A stretch of DNA of 20,849 nt from the NCBI GenBank assembly GCA_946479405.1, contig CAMLGD010000034.1:1-20849 (forward strand). Direction: 5' to 3'. Of the stretch, positions 1 through 6,477 are shown piece by piece. A program made the position numbers and the translations under genes. The notes under the pieces are model-generated. The model was given only the letters and a program-made list of their open reading frames with translations, did not search any database and was not told where the DNA came from. Numbering within the stretch: the stretch's first letter is position 1; each line of letters opens with the position of its first letter. Source of the stretch: an uncultured Vogesella sp. Lineage in GTDB: Bacteria; Pseudomonadota; Gammaproteobacteria; Burkholderiales; Chromobacteriaceae.

Positions 1-482
1 ACTTCCGCCTGATGGCGATGGGCAAGATCAGCGCGCACGAGCTGGAAGGCGTGCTGGAGCAGGAGCTGGAGGCGATTCACGAGCAGCTGGTGCAGCCGTC
101 CAAGTCGCTGCACAAGATCGCCGAGGCGATGCCGGGCTTCGGCATTCTGGCCGCGGTGCTGGGCATCGTGATGGCGATGAACACCGTCAGCTCCGGCGCC
201 TCCGCCGCCGAGATCAGTGAACGCGTCGCCGCCGCCATGGTGGGCACCTTCATCGGTATTTTCTTCTGCTACGGCGTGCTGGACCCGATCTCCAACGTGA
301 TGAAGCAGCTGGTCAACACCGAGCTGTCGGATTTCGAATGCGTGAAGGTGGTGCTGGTCACCCATGTGTCCGGCAAGCCGGCGCTGCTGGCGATCGATGC
401 CGGCCGTCGCCTGGTGCAGCTGAACATCAAGCCCAGCTTCGCGCAGCTGGAAACCTGGATCAACACGCTGGAAGCCGCCTAA
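1..482 (+). CDS. motA: Flagellar stator protein MotA (C-terminal part, 5' end outside window)
   Basis: This is the C-terminal 159 or so residues of the proton-channel stator subunit MotA. The reading frame is open from base 3 and the start lies upstream of the window. Two membrane helices are visible. The segment MPGFGILAAVLGIVMAM carries the conserved helix-3 proline (codon 132-134, equivalent to E. coli Pro173). The segment GTFIGIFFCYGVLDPI carries the helix-4 proline (codon 285-287, equivalent to Pro222). Both are known to matter for torque generation in this family. The charged stretch just before helix 3 belongs to the cytoplasmic loop that contacts FliG. motB begins 3 bases after the stop, so the two are almost certainly cotranscribed. 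A PomA/LafT-type paralogue cannot be excluded, because the N-terminus is missing. Confidence 0.93.
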   Translation, partial: FRLMAMGKISAHELEGVLEQELEAIHEQLVQPSKSLHKIAEAMPGFGILAAVLGIVMAMNTVSSGASAAEISERVAAAMVGTFIGIFFCYGVLDPISNVMKQLVNTELSDFECVKVVLVTHVSGKPALLAIDAGRRLVQLNIKPSFAQLETWINTLEAA

Positions 483-485
483 GCC

Positions 486-1463
486 ATGGCCATCCACGAC
501 AAACACGGCGGCGAAGAAGCCATCGTCAAACGCGTGTCGCGCGGGCACGAGGAAGACGAGCACGGTGGTGCCTGGAAAGTGGCGTTCGCCGACTTCTGCC
601 TGGCGCTGATGTGCCTGTTCCTGGTGCTGTGGGTGTTGGCCGCACGCAACCAGGAAGCGCTGGAAGCGGTGATGAACACCAACGGCGGCAGCGTGATCGC
701 CGAGGGCAACAACAGCGTGCTGGATCACATCAGCTACCCGCCGGGCAGCCTGATCCCGCGCGAGCCGGTGCCGGGCCAGTCCGTCGAGGCCAAGGCGCCG
801 GGCAAGCACAGTGCCGGCGATACCGATAACGGCGACATCCGCCTGAGCAAGACCCGTTTCGACAACGCCGCCGACATGCAGGAGCTGGCGCAGGTGCTGG
901 CCGACATGAGCGCAGAGGCCGGCCTGGCCGGCAACCTGCAGACCATGATCACCCCGTACGGGCTGCGGGTGATGCTGCACGACACCGACAAGCAGGGCAT
1001 GTTCCAGCGCGGCAGCGCGGTGCCCAGCGACCCGTTCCGCCAGCTGCTGCTGCGCATCGCGCCGATGTTCGCGCGCATCGACAACCAGCTGGTGGTGGTC
1101 GGCCATACCGATGCCGCGCAGTACCGTGGCCAGGGCAATGCCGCATTTTCCAACTGGAGCCTGTCCAGCAGCCGCGCCATGAGTGCGCGTGCCAACCTGC
1201 TGCAGGGCGGCCTGCCCGCCGGCCAGGTGCTGCAGGTGGTGGGCATGGCCGAGCGCGCCCCGCTGGATGCGGCGCAGCCGCTGGCCGCCATCAACCGCCG
1301 CATCGAATTATTGATTCTGACTACCGGGCAGGCAAAGTTGATTGCCAGCATGTACGGCGTACCGCAGCAAGTGGTGCCGCTGGTGCGCGGCGTGGACACC
1401 GTGGCCCCCAACGGCAAGGCGCTGCAGGCGCTGCAGCAGCAACTGCGGGCCACCACACCATGA
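486..1463 (+). CDS. motB: Flagellar stator protein MotB (OmpA-like peptidoglycan anchor)
   Basis: A 325-residue stator subunit that pairs with MotA to form the ion channel and fix it to peptidoglycan. The only membrane helix is at about residues 33-53 (WKVAFADFCLALMCLFLVLWVLA). It contains Asp36, which matches the ion-binding aspartate of MotB (Asp32 in E. coli). The OmpA-family peptidoglycan-binding domain covers about 185-300, with the signature GHTD at 206-209, NWSLSSSRA after it, and NRRIELLIL near the end. The absence of the polar-residue pattern of sodium PomB suggests proton coupling, which is an inference. It follows motA by 3 bases and precedes flgM by 77 bases. Codons 51-53 contain one copy of the dispersed GTTGGCCGCA word (635-644). 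Confidence 0.93.
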   Translation: MAIHDKHGGEEAIVKRVSRGHEEDEHGGAWKVAFADFCLALMCLFLVLWVLAARNQEALEAVMNTNGGSVIAEGNNSVLDHISYPPGSLIPREPVPGQSVEAKAPGKHSAGDTDNGDIRLSKTRFDNAADMQELAQVLADMSAEAGLAGNLQTMITPYGLRVMLHDTDKQGMFQRGSAVPSDPFRQLLLRIAPMFARIDNQLVVVGHTDAAQYRGQGNAAFSNWSLSSSRAMSARANLLQGGLPAGQVLQVVGMAERAPLDAAQPLAAINRRIELLILTTGQAKLIASMYGVPQQVVPLVRGVDTVAPNGKALQALQQQLRATTP

Positions 1464-1496
1464 GGCGGCCATTTAAGAATTGCGCCGTTTGCGTCG

Positions 1497-1515
1497 CTGT
1501 GTCGGCACGACACAG
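1497..1515. repeat. Perfect 8-bp inverted repeat in the motB-flgM gap
   Basis: CTGTGTCG, a 3-base GCA spacer, then CGACACAG. It lies 25 bases upstream of the flgM start and 33 bases after the motB stop. No T-run follows, so a simple Rho-independent terminator is unlikely. It could be a protein-binding site or an mRNA hairpin that separates stator from flgM expression. No clear sigma-28 or sigma-54 promoter was seen in the 77-base gap. Confidence 0.6.
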
Positions 1516-1540
1516 TTAACGCACAGGCAAGGATGAACAG

Positions 1541-1822
1541 ATGAAGATCAGCACCAGTAGCGCTATCCCGGAAGTCCGCGACACCACCGCCAATAGCGGT
1601 GCCAGCGGCAATGTGGCCCCGCGCCCGGCGGCCCCCGCCGCTGCGGCGGCACCGCTGCAGTCGGCGGTGTTGCAGCCGGCGCAGGCAGCGTTGTCGGCGA
1701 TGCCGGAGATTGATGCCGAGCGCGTGGCCGACATCAAGGCGGCGCTGGCCGACGGCCGCATCAGCTTCGATGCCGGCAAGCTGGCCGGCCTGATTCGCCG
1801 CTATCACGGCGGGCGCGGATGA
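1541..1822 (+). CDS. flgM: Anti-sigma-28 factor FlgM
   Basis: A 93-residue protein. The C-terminal part (EIDAERVADIKAALADGRISFDAGKLAGLIRRY) matches the sigma-28-binding helices of FlgM, including the common I-x-A-L-x-x-G-x-[YI]-x-[VIF]-D pattern. The N-terminal half is low-complexity Ala/Pro/Gly and probably disordered, as expected for a substrate that is secreted through the flagellar export channel once the hook is finished. The start is supported by AAGGA at 1529-1533, seven bases upstream. flgN starts within the flgM stop codon (ATGA overlap). In the family, FlgM holds back late flagellar genes until hook completion. The cognate FliA gene is not in the window. Confidence 0.9.
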   Translation: MKISTSSAIPEVRDTTANSGASGNVAPRPAAPAAAAAPLQSAVLQPAQAALSAMPEIDAERVADIKAALADGRISFDAGKLAGLIRRYHGGRG

Positions 1823-2244
1823 ACCCGCGCGATGCCGCCAAGACGCTGCTGGCCGACGTGGCCAGCGACCGTAATGACTACCGTGTGCTGGAGCAGCTGC
1901 TGGAGCAGCAGTTTGCCGCCGCACTGCGTCATGACAGCAGCACCATTGCCGACATCAACCAGCGCATCGAGGTGCTGCTGGCGCGGCTGGACGAGCACCG
2001 CCGGCTGCGGCCAACGTTGGCCGCACGGCTGCTGGGTGTCACCCGCGGCGGGACCATGGCCGAGGTGATCGCCTGCCTGCCGGCTACCCCGGCGGCGGCG
2101 CTGGCCGGCTGGTGGCAGGAACTGCAGCAGGCGGTAGGCCGCTGCAAGGAATTGAACGCCCGCAACGGCCGCCTGATGAGCAGCCAGCAGGAAATCATGC
2201 AGCGCGTGCTGCACGGCGAGAGCGATACCTATGTGGCGGATTGA
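1819..2244 (+). CDS. flgN: Flagellar export chaperone FlgN
   Basis: A 141-residue, mostly helical cytoplasmic protein. The C-terminal segment CKELNARNGRLMSSQQEIMQRVLHG is typical of FlgN, the chaperone that keeps FlgK and FlgL unfolded for export. Both substrates are encoded downstream in this window. The start overlaps the flgM stop by 4 bases, consistent with translational coupling. The gene contains two head-to-head copies of the dispersed 10-mer, forming a perfect 20-bp palindrome at 2006-2025. Its last 14 bases overlap the start of the muramidase gene. Confidence 0.86.
   Translation: MNPRDAAKTLLADVASDRNDYRVLEQLLEQQFAAALRHDSSTIADINQRIEVLLARLDEHRRLRPTLAARLLGVTRGGTMAEVIACLPATPAAALAGWWQELQQAVGRCKELNARNGRLMSSQQEIMQRVLHGESDTYVAD
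2006..2025. repeat. Perfect 20-bp palindrome made of two head-to-head GTTGGCCGCA words
   Basis: TGCGGCCAAC (2006-2015) is followed directly by GTTGGCCGCA (2016-2025), so the 20 bases are fully self-complementary. It lies inside flgN and encodes the residues L-R-P-T-L-A-A. The two halves are two of the 12 copies of the dispersed 10-mer described separately. Confidence 0.9.
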
Positions 2245-2929
2245 GGCTGGCAGCAGCGCTGCCTTTAGCGGCGACAACGTGGCGCTGCCCTTGGGCGGTA
2301 GCGGTCGCGGCGTGGATTTCGGCCGCCTGGTGGGGGATGCCCAGCGCGATATCGCCGCCACCGTGGCCAATGGCTTTGCCGCCAGCGAGGCGCCGGGGCT
2401 GAGCGCCGCGGCGCAGGCCTGGCGCCTGCGCACCCAGGGTGCGGCCAACCCGGCGCTGCCGCAGAACGATGCGTCGCAGCAGCGCTTCGTCGCCGAAATG
2501 ACGCCGTGGGCCGGCGAGGCGGCGGCGCGGCTGGGCGTGGCGCCGGAGCTGATCGTGGCGCATGCGGCGCTGGAATCCGGCTGGGGGCAGCGGCCGATCA
2601 ACGGTGACGGCGGCGACAGCCACAACCTGTTCAGCATCAAGGCTGGCCGCGGCTGGCAAGGCGCGGTGGCGGATGTGCTGACCACCGAGCATGTGAATGG
2701 CGAGGCGGTGAAGACGGTGGAGCGCTTCCGCGCCTACCCGGATTACCGCAGCGCCTTCAACGATTACGTGCAGCTATTGCAGGGCAACCCGCGCTACGCG
2801 GCGGTGCAGGGCGTGGGCAGCGATGCGCGGGCGTTTGCCGCGGCGCTGGCGCGCGGCGGTTACGCCACCGACCCGGCCTATGCCGACAAGCTGCAGCAAG
2901 TGGCGTCGCGCCTGCTGGCGCAGCGCTGA
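2231..2929 (+). CDS. Stand-alone flagellar muramidase (GH73 domain, equivalent to the C-terminal half of FlgJ)
   Basis: A 232-residue protein whose region from about residue 80 to the end is a glycoside hydrolase family 73 (N-acetylglucosaminidase-type) domain. HAALESGWGQR at 111-121 contains Glu115, the counterpart of the catalytic glutamate of Salmonella FlgJ. HNLFSIKA, the F-R-A-Y segment with YRSAFNDYVQLL, and GYATDPAYADKL follow as in that family. The first 80 residues do not resemble the FlgJ rod-cap domain and form no signal peptide. The matching rod-cap half is encoded at 9760-10113, so the usual dual-domain FlgJ is split between two genes. It is expected to open peptidoglycan so the rod can pass. 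Export through the flagellar type III channel is an inference from the missing signal peptide. It overlaps flgN by 14 bases, which suggests coupling. The name flgJ is reserved here for the rod-cap gene. Confidence 0.85.
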   Translation: MWRIEAGSSAAFSGDNVALPLGGSGRGVDFGRLVGDAQRDIAATVANGFAASEAPGLSAAAQAWRLRTQGAANPALPQNDASQQRFVAEMTPWAGEAAARLGVAPELIVAHAALESGWGQRPINGDGGDSHNLFSIKAGRGWQGAVADVLTTEHVNGEAVKTVERFRAYPDYRSAFNDYVQLLQGNPRYAAVQGVGSDARAFAAALARGGYATDPAYADKLQQVASRLLAQR

Positions 2930-2980
2930 GCAACACAGACCGAGCAAGACAGGCCGAGCAAGACAGGCCGAGCAAGACAA
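2925..2980. repeat. Four tandem copies of a 14-bp unit between convergent genes
   Basis: The unit is GCCGAGCAAGACAG. Copies lie at 2925-2938 (two mismatches), 2939-2952 (first base differs), 2953-2966 (exact) and 2967-2980 (last base differs). The first copy contains the muramidase stop codon (2927-2929). The last ends at the base before the flgA stop codon on the other strand (2981-2983). The array therefore makes up all of the convergent intergenic space. Confidence 0.92.
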
Positions 2981-3694
2981 TCAGGGCGCAACGTTGGCCG
3001 CATCGGCCGGCGCCACGCTGCCGGCATCCAGCACCACGGCGCTGATGATGCGCTTGCTGCCCAGGTTGCGTACCCGGATCAGCTCGTCGCGGCCGCCGCT
3101 TTGCAGCGCCTCGCCCGGCACGCTGACTTCGATGCCGTCGTGACGGGCGACGATCTGCACCGCCTGACCGCGCTGGATCAGGATTTGCGGCTGCAGGAAG
3201 CGCTGCTGCAGCACCTGGCCGCTGCGAATCGGCCGGCGGGTGCTCTGGCCGGCGGCAATGGCCAGGCTGCCCAGCGCGTCGGGCATGGCGGACAGCTCGC
3301 GGTTTTCCGCGCGCACGCTGGTGGCGTCGATGCTCTGGCCGGCAGCGATGTCGCGCTGTGCCACCAGCACCCGGGCGTTCAGCTCGGCGCGCACGATGAT
3401 GTCGGCGTAGCCGGTGTCGCCGGGGCAGCGCAGGGTAAAGCGCAGCCGCTGCCAGAAGCGGGTGTCGGCGGCGCTGACGCTGTACGGCGCGGCGCAGGCC
3501 GGCAGGCTGCGCTGCGGCGGCAGCGCCTGCAGCGTGATGCGGGCATCGGCCAGCTGATGCGCGGTGGCGTAGTCGGCCAGATAGCGGTAGGCCGCCTGTT
3601 CCGCCTGCTGCATGGCGGGCGGCGTGGCGGCCAACGTGCTGGTGGCTGGCAGTAGTAGCAGTGCAGTACGCAGGCAGTGGGCGAATACGGACAT
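2981..3694 (-). CDS. flgA: P-ring assembly chaperone FlgA
   Basis: A 237-residue periplasmic protein that helps FlgI assemble into the P-ring. I start it at 3694 because MSVFAHCLRTALLLLPATSTLAA is a good Sec signal peptide. An in-frame ATG at 3751 would add 19 non-signal-like residues. The C-terminal half (from RVLVAQRDIAAGQSI through GQAVQIVARHDGIEVSVPGEAL to SAVVLDAGSV) is the SAF/FlgA domain. Two cysteines in the N-terminal half (PACAAP and LRCPGD) could form a disulfide. It is transcribed away from flgB and converges with the muramidase gene. Its last codons contain a copy of the dispersed 10-mer (2993-3002). Its substrate FlgI is encoded at 8654-9760. Confidence 0.9.
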   Translation of the reverse strand: MSVFAHCLRTALLLLPATSTLAATPPAMQQAEQAAYRYLADYATAHQLADARITLQALPPQRSLPACAAPYSVSAADTRFWQRLRFTLRCPGDTGYADIIVRAELNARVLVAQRDIAAGQSIDATSVRAENRELSAMPDALGSLAIAAGQSTRRPIRSGQVLQQRFLQPQILIQRGQAVQIVARHDGIEVSVPGEALQSGGRDELIRVRNLGSKRIISAVVLDAGSVAPADAANVAP

Positions 3695-3724
3695 GGTGGC
3701 AGGTGTCGGTCTGGCCGGAAGGCA

Positions 3725-3760
3725 GGGCCGCAAATTATACGGCCCCGGCAACTGCCGGGG
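3725..3760. repeat. Two overlapping inverted repeats in the flgA-flgB divergent region
   Basis: The first dyad is GGGCCG (3725-3730), nine bases, then CGGCCC (3740-3745). The second is CCCCGGCA (3743-3750), AC, then TGCCGGGG (3753-3760), an 8-bp perfect stem. Neither is followed by a T-run on either strand, so termination is unlikely. The nine-base spacer of the first dyad holds a minus-strand TATAAT. They may be binding sites for a regulator of the divergent genes, or hairpins in the flgB leader, which starts coding at 3795. Confidence 0.65.
3734..3739 (-). promoter_or_regulatory. Candidate -10 box for flgA
   Basis: The minus strand reads TATAAT here, a perfect sigma-70 -10 hexamer, 39 bases upstream of the chosen flgA start. 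No convincing -35 is present 16-18 bases further upstream (the region reads CTCCCC), so any promoter would probably need an activator. No sigma-54 or sigma-28 promoter was recognised for flgB in the same gap. Confidence 0.35.
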
Positions 3761-3794
3761 AGGCGAAACAGCAGCAGGCAGTGAGGAAACACAG

Positions 3795-4163
3795 ATGGGG
3801 ATTCAATTCGAGCAGGCGCTGGGCCTGCATGCCGATGCCCTGCGACTGCGCGCCGAGCGCAGCAAGGTGCTGGCATCGAACATTGCCAACGTCAGCACCC
3901 CGGGCTTTCAGGCGCGCGACATGGATTTCCGCGCCAGCATGGAGCAGCTGGCCAGCGGCGACGAGGACGGCATGCTGGCCGTGTCCGATGGCCCGGCACT
4001 GGGCTACCGCCGGCCGAACCAGCCCAGCCAGGACGGCAACACCGTCGAGCTGGGGGTGGAGCAGGCCGCCTTTTCGCAAAACACCGCCGATTTCCAGACC
4101 AGCCTTGCGTTTCTGAACATGAAGCTCAAGGGCCTGGCCAAGGCCATCAACGGCACTTCCTGA
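3795..4163 (+). CDS. flgB: Proximal rod protein FlgB
   Basis: A 122-residue rod subunit. The N-terminal motif RSKVLASNIANVSTPGFQARDMDF is the FlgB/rod-family signature. The C-terminal helix (FQTSLAFLNMKLKGLAKAI) forms the coiled-coil end. GAGGAA at 3783-3788 supports this start over longer in-frame extensions into the intergenic dyads. It is the first gene of the flgB-L run. flgC follows after 15 bases. FlgB sits at the base of the rod, near the inner membrane. Confidence 0.93.
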   Translation: MGIQFEQALGLHADALRLRAERSKVLASNIANVSTPGFQARDMDFRASMEQLASGDEDGMLAVSDGPALGYRRPNQPSQDGNTVELGVEQAAFSQNTADFQTSLAFLNMKLKGLAKAINGTS

Positions 4164-4178
4164 GCATAGAGAGCAAGC

Positions 4179-4604
4179 ATGAGTTTCCGTGATATCGCCC
4201 AGATCGCCGGTTCCGCGATGACCGCGCAGAGCATCCGCCTCAACACCATCGCCAGCAACCTGGCCAATGCGCAGAGCGCGGCCGGCAGCGAAAACGCCAC
4301 CTACCACGCGCGCAAGCCGGTGTTCGCCAGCGTGTTCCTGCCGGGGCAGGACTTCGCCGACCGTGGCTCCGCCGCCAAGGTGCAGGTGCTGGATGTGGTG
4401 CAAAGCAGCAGCCCGCTGCGCAAATCGTACGAGCCGGACAATCCGCTGGCCAACGCCGACGGCATGGTGTTCTACCCCAACGTCAACCCGGTGGAAGAAA
4501 TGACCGACATGCTGTCCGCCTCGCGGGCATTCGAAACCAATGTGGAAGTGCTGGCCCGGGTCAAGGGCATGCAGCAGGACCTGCTGAAACTGGGAGAAGG
4601 CTGA
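4179..4604 (+). CDS. flgC: Proximal rod protein FlgC
   Basis: A 141-residue rod protein. The N-terminal RLNTIASNLANAQSAAG is the FlgC form of the rod/hook signature, followed by YHARKPVFASVF. The C-terminal part has the expected DGMVFYPNVNPVEEMTDMLSASRAFETNVEVL, a highly conserved block of FlgC. GAGAGCAAG upstream serves as ribosome binding site. Its stop overlaps the flgD start by one base (TGATG). Confidence 0.94.
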   Translation: MSFRDIAQIAGSAMTAQSIRLNTIASNLANAQSAAGSENATYHARKPVFASVFLPGQDFADRGSAAKVQVLDVVQSSSPLRKSYEPDNPLANADGMVFYPNVNPVEEMTDMLSASRAFETNVEVLARVKGMQQDLLKLGEG

Positions 4605-5275
4605 TGCAGGCCACGCTCAACAACAACACCTCCGCCAGCGCCGGCAACGGCAGCAGCGCGGTAGGTGGCAATGGCGACGCCAGTGGGCTGTCGGACATGT
4701 TCACCAAGCTGCTGGTGGCGCAGATCCAGAACCAGGACCCGCTGCAGCCATCCGACCCCAGCCAGTTCGTCAGCCAGCTCACCCAGCTGAGCCAGGTGGA
4801 AGCGCTGCAGAAGATGGCCAGCCAGTCGGTGGCCAGCAACAGCTCGCTGCAGGGCCTGCAGGTGCTGACCCTGGGCCGCGAAGTGGGCAGCAGCCTGATG
4901 GTGACTACCTCGGCGTTGCAGCTGGGCAGCGAGCCGGTGGCCGGCCGCGTCACGCTGGGCAGCAGCTCGAGCAAGGTGACGCTGCTGCTGACCGGCAGCG
5001 ACGGCAGCCAGTACCCGCTGGCGCTGGGCGCGCACCCGGCCGGCGATGTGAACTTCAGCATCGATCCGGCGCAGCACGGCCTGCCGGCCGGCAATTACTC
5101 GGTGGCGGTGCAGACCGACACTGGTGTGCTGCCGGCGGTGGAAGTCGCCGGCCGGCTGCAAAGCGTGCGCCTGGGCAGCAGCGGCAATGCCGTGCTGACC
5201 GTCTCCGGTGTCGGCGCCGTCGACGCCTCCGCCATTACCCAGTTCAACGGCCAAGCGGCCAACGTGGCCAGCTGA
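4604..5275 (+). CDS. flgD: Hook assembly cap protein FlgD
   Basis: A 223-residue scaffolding protein that caps the growing hook and is not part of the finished structure. The N-terminal block DMFTKLLVAQIQNQDPLQPSDPSQFVSQLTQLSQVEALQKM is the core FlgD signature. The C-terminal part is beta-rich (FlgD Ig-like/Tudor region) with GDVNFSIDPAQHGLPAGNYSV. It is coupled to flgC by a TGATG overlap and lies 11 bases before flgE, the hook subunit it helps polymerise. Confidence 0.93.
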   Translation: MQATLNNNTSASAGNGSSAVGGNGDASGLSDMFTKLLVAQIQNQDPLQPSDPSQFVSQLTQLSQVEALQKMASQSVASNSSLQGLQVLTLGREVGSSLMVTTSALQLGSEPVAGRVTLGSSSSKVTLLLTGSDGSQYPLALGAHPAGDVNFSIDPAQHGLPAGNYSVAVQTDTGVLPAVEVAGRLQSVRLGSSGNAVLTVSGVGAVDASAITQFNGQAANVAS

Positions 5276-5286
5276 AAGGACATCCC

Positions 5287-6474
5287 ATGAGCTTTGAAAT
5301 CGCGCTTTCCGGCATCAATGCCATCAACGACCAGCTCGATACCATCAGCAACAACATCGCCAACTCCGGCACCTATGGCTTCAAGTCGTCGCGCGCCAAC
5401 TTTGCCTCCGCCTATGCCGGCACCCAGCCGACCGGGGTGCAGATCGGCTCGCTGACGCAGTCCATCGCCGTGGGCGGCAGCATCATCTCCACCGGCCGTT
5501 CGCTGGATGCCGCCATCCAGGGTCGTGGCTTCTTCGTCACCCGCGATGCCGGCAGTGGCGCCACCCAGTACAGCCGCGTCGGCATTTTCAACGTCGACAA
5601 GGATGGCTACCTGACCGACAGCTACGGCAAGCGCGCGCAGGGCTATGCCGCCATTGCCGGCTCCAGCGCGCTGGGTGCCTACGGCGATCTGAGCGTGCCT
5701 ACTGGCCAGGTGGCGGCCAAGGCCAGCGATACGCTGCAGTACGTCGGCAACCTGTCCGCCGACTGGACGCCGCCGTCGTCGGCGGTGTTCAGTAGCACGG
5801 ACCCGCTGTCGTTCAACAGCTCGGCGGTGTCCACCGTGTACGACTCGCTGGGCGCGCAGCACACCGTCACCCAATACTTCGTGAAGACCGGCGCCGGCAT
5901 CGACGTGCACTACGCCTTCGACGGCGCCGCGCTGGGCACCACCACCGCGCTGACCTTCGATACCGCCGGCCAGCTTACCGCGCCGGCTGCGCCGGTGGCG
6001 CTGAACCTGGGTACGCCGGCCGGCGCTGCCGCGCTGACGGTGAACCTCAGCTACGCCGGCAGCACCCAGTTCGCCGGCCAGGCCACCACCACCGTCAACA
6101 GCACCAACGGCTATGCCTCCGGCACCCTGACCGGGGTGTCGCTGGCCGCCGACGGCACGCTGCTGGCGCAGTACAGCAACGGCCAGAAGCAGAGCGCCGG
6201 CACCCTGGCGCTGGCCACCTTCCCCAACGAGGACGCGCTGACTGCGGTCAGCGATACCGGCTGGGTGTCTTCCGCCGCTTCCGGCAACGCCTTGCTGTTC
6301 ACGCCGGGCACTGGCATGGCCGGCAAGCTGGCCACCGGCGCGCTGGAGCAGTCCAACGTCGATGTCACCAGCCAGCTGGTGGGGCTGATGACCGCGCAGC
6401 GCAACTACCAGGCCAACAGCAAGGTGATCTCTACCGAGAACGCCATGGTGCAAGCGCTGATGCAGGCGGTGTAA
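5287..6474 (+). CDS. flgE: Flagellar hook protein FlgE
   Basis: A 395-residue hook subunit, close to the usual length (E. coli about 400). The N-terminal domain has DQLDTISNNIANSGTYGFKSSRANFA. The C-terminal domain has EQSNVDVTSQLVGLMTAQRNYQANSKVISTENAMVQALMQAV. Between them is a Ser/Thr/Ala/Gly-rich middle region, which forms the hook surface in this family. AAAGGA sits just upstream of the ATG. The stop is followed by flgF after 3 bases. A very long open frame on the opposite strand is a codon-bias shadow. Confidence 0.95.
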   Translation: MSFEIALSGINAINDQLDTISNNIANSGTYGFKSSRANFASAYAGTQPTGVQIGSLTQSIAVGGSIISTGRSLDAAIQGRGFFVTRDAGSGATQYSRVGIFNVDKDGYLTDSYGKRAQGYAAIAGSSALGAYGDLSVPTGQVAAKASDTLQYVGNLSADWTPPSSAVFSSTDPLSFNSSAVSTVYDSLGAQHTVTQYFVKTGAGIDVHYAFDGAALGTTTALTFDTAGQLTAPAAPVALNLGTPAGAAALTVNLSYAGSTQFAGQATTTVNSTNGYASGTLTGVSLAADGTLLAQYSNGQKQSAGTLALATFPNEDALTAVSDTGWVSSAASGNALLFTPGTGMAGKLATGALEQSNVDVTSQLVGLMTAQRNYQANSKVISTENAMVQALMQAV

Positions 6475-6477
6475 GCC

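Noticed and set aside
1464..1540. Sigma-54 promoter before flgM (CGGCACGACACAG)
   Set aside because: The GG element lacks a GC at the required 10-base spacing.
2925..2980. CRISPR array
   Set aside because: The units are 14 bp, directly adjacent and have no spacers, so this is a simple tandem repeat.
3695..3751. Longer FlgA start at 3751
   Set aside because: It would put 19 non-signal residues before a good signal peptide and run through the inverted repeats and the -10 box.
3610..3794. Extended FlgB reading frame starting at 3612
   Set aside because: It overlaps flgA signal-peptide coding on the other strand and the intergenic dyads. The ATG at 3795 has GAGGAA and gives the normal FlgB length.
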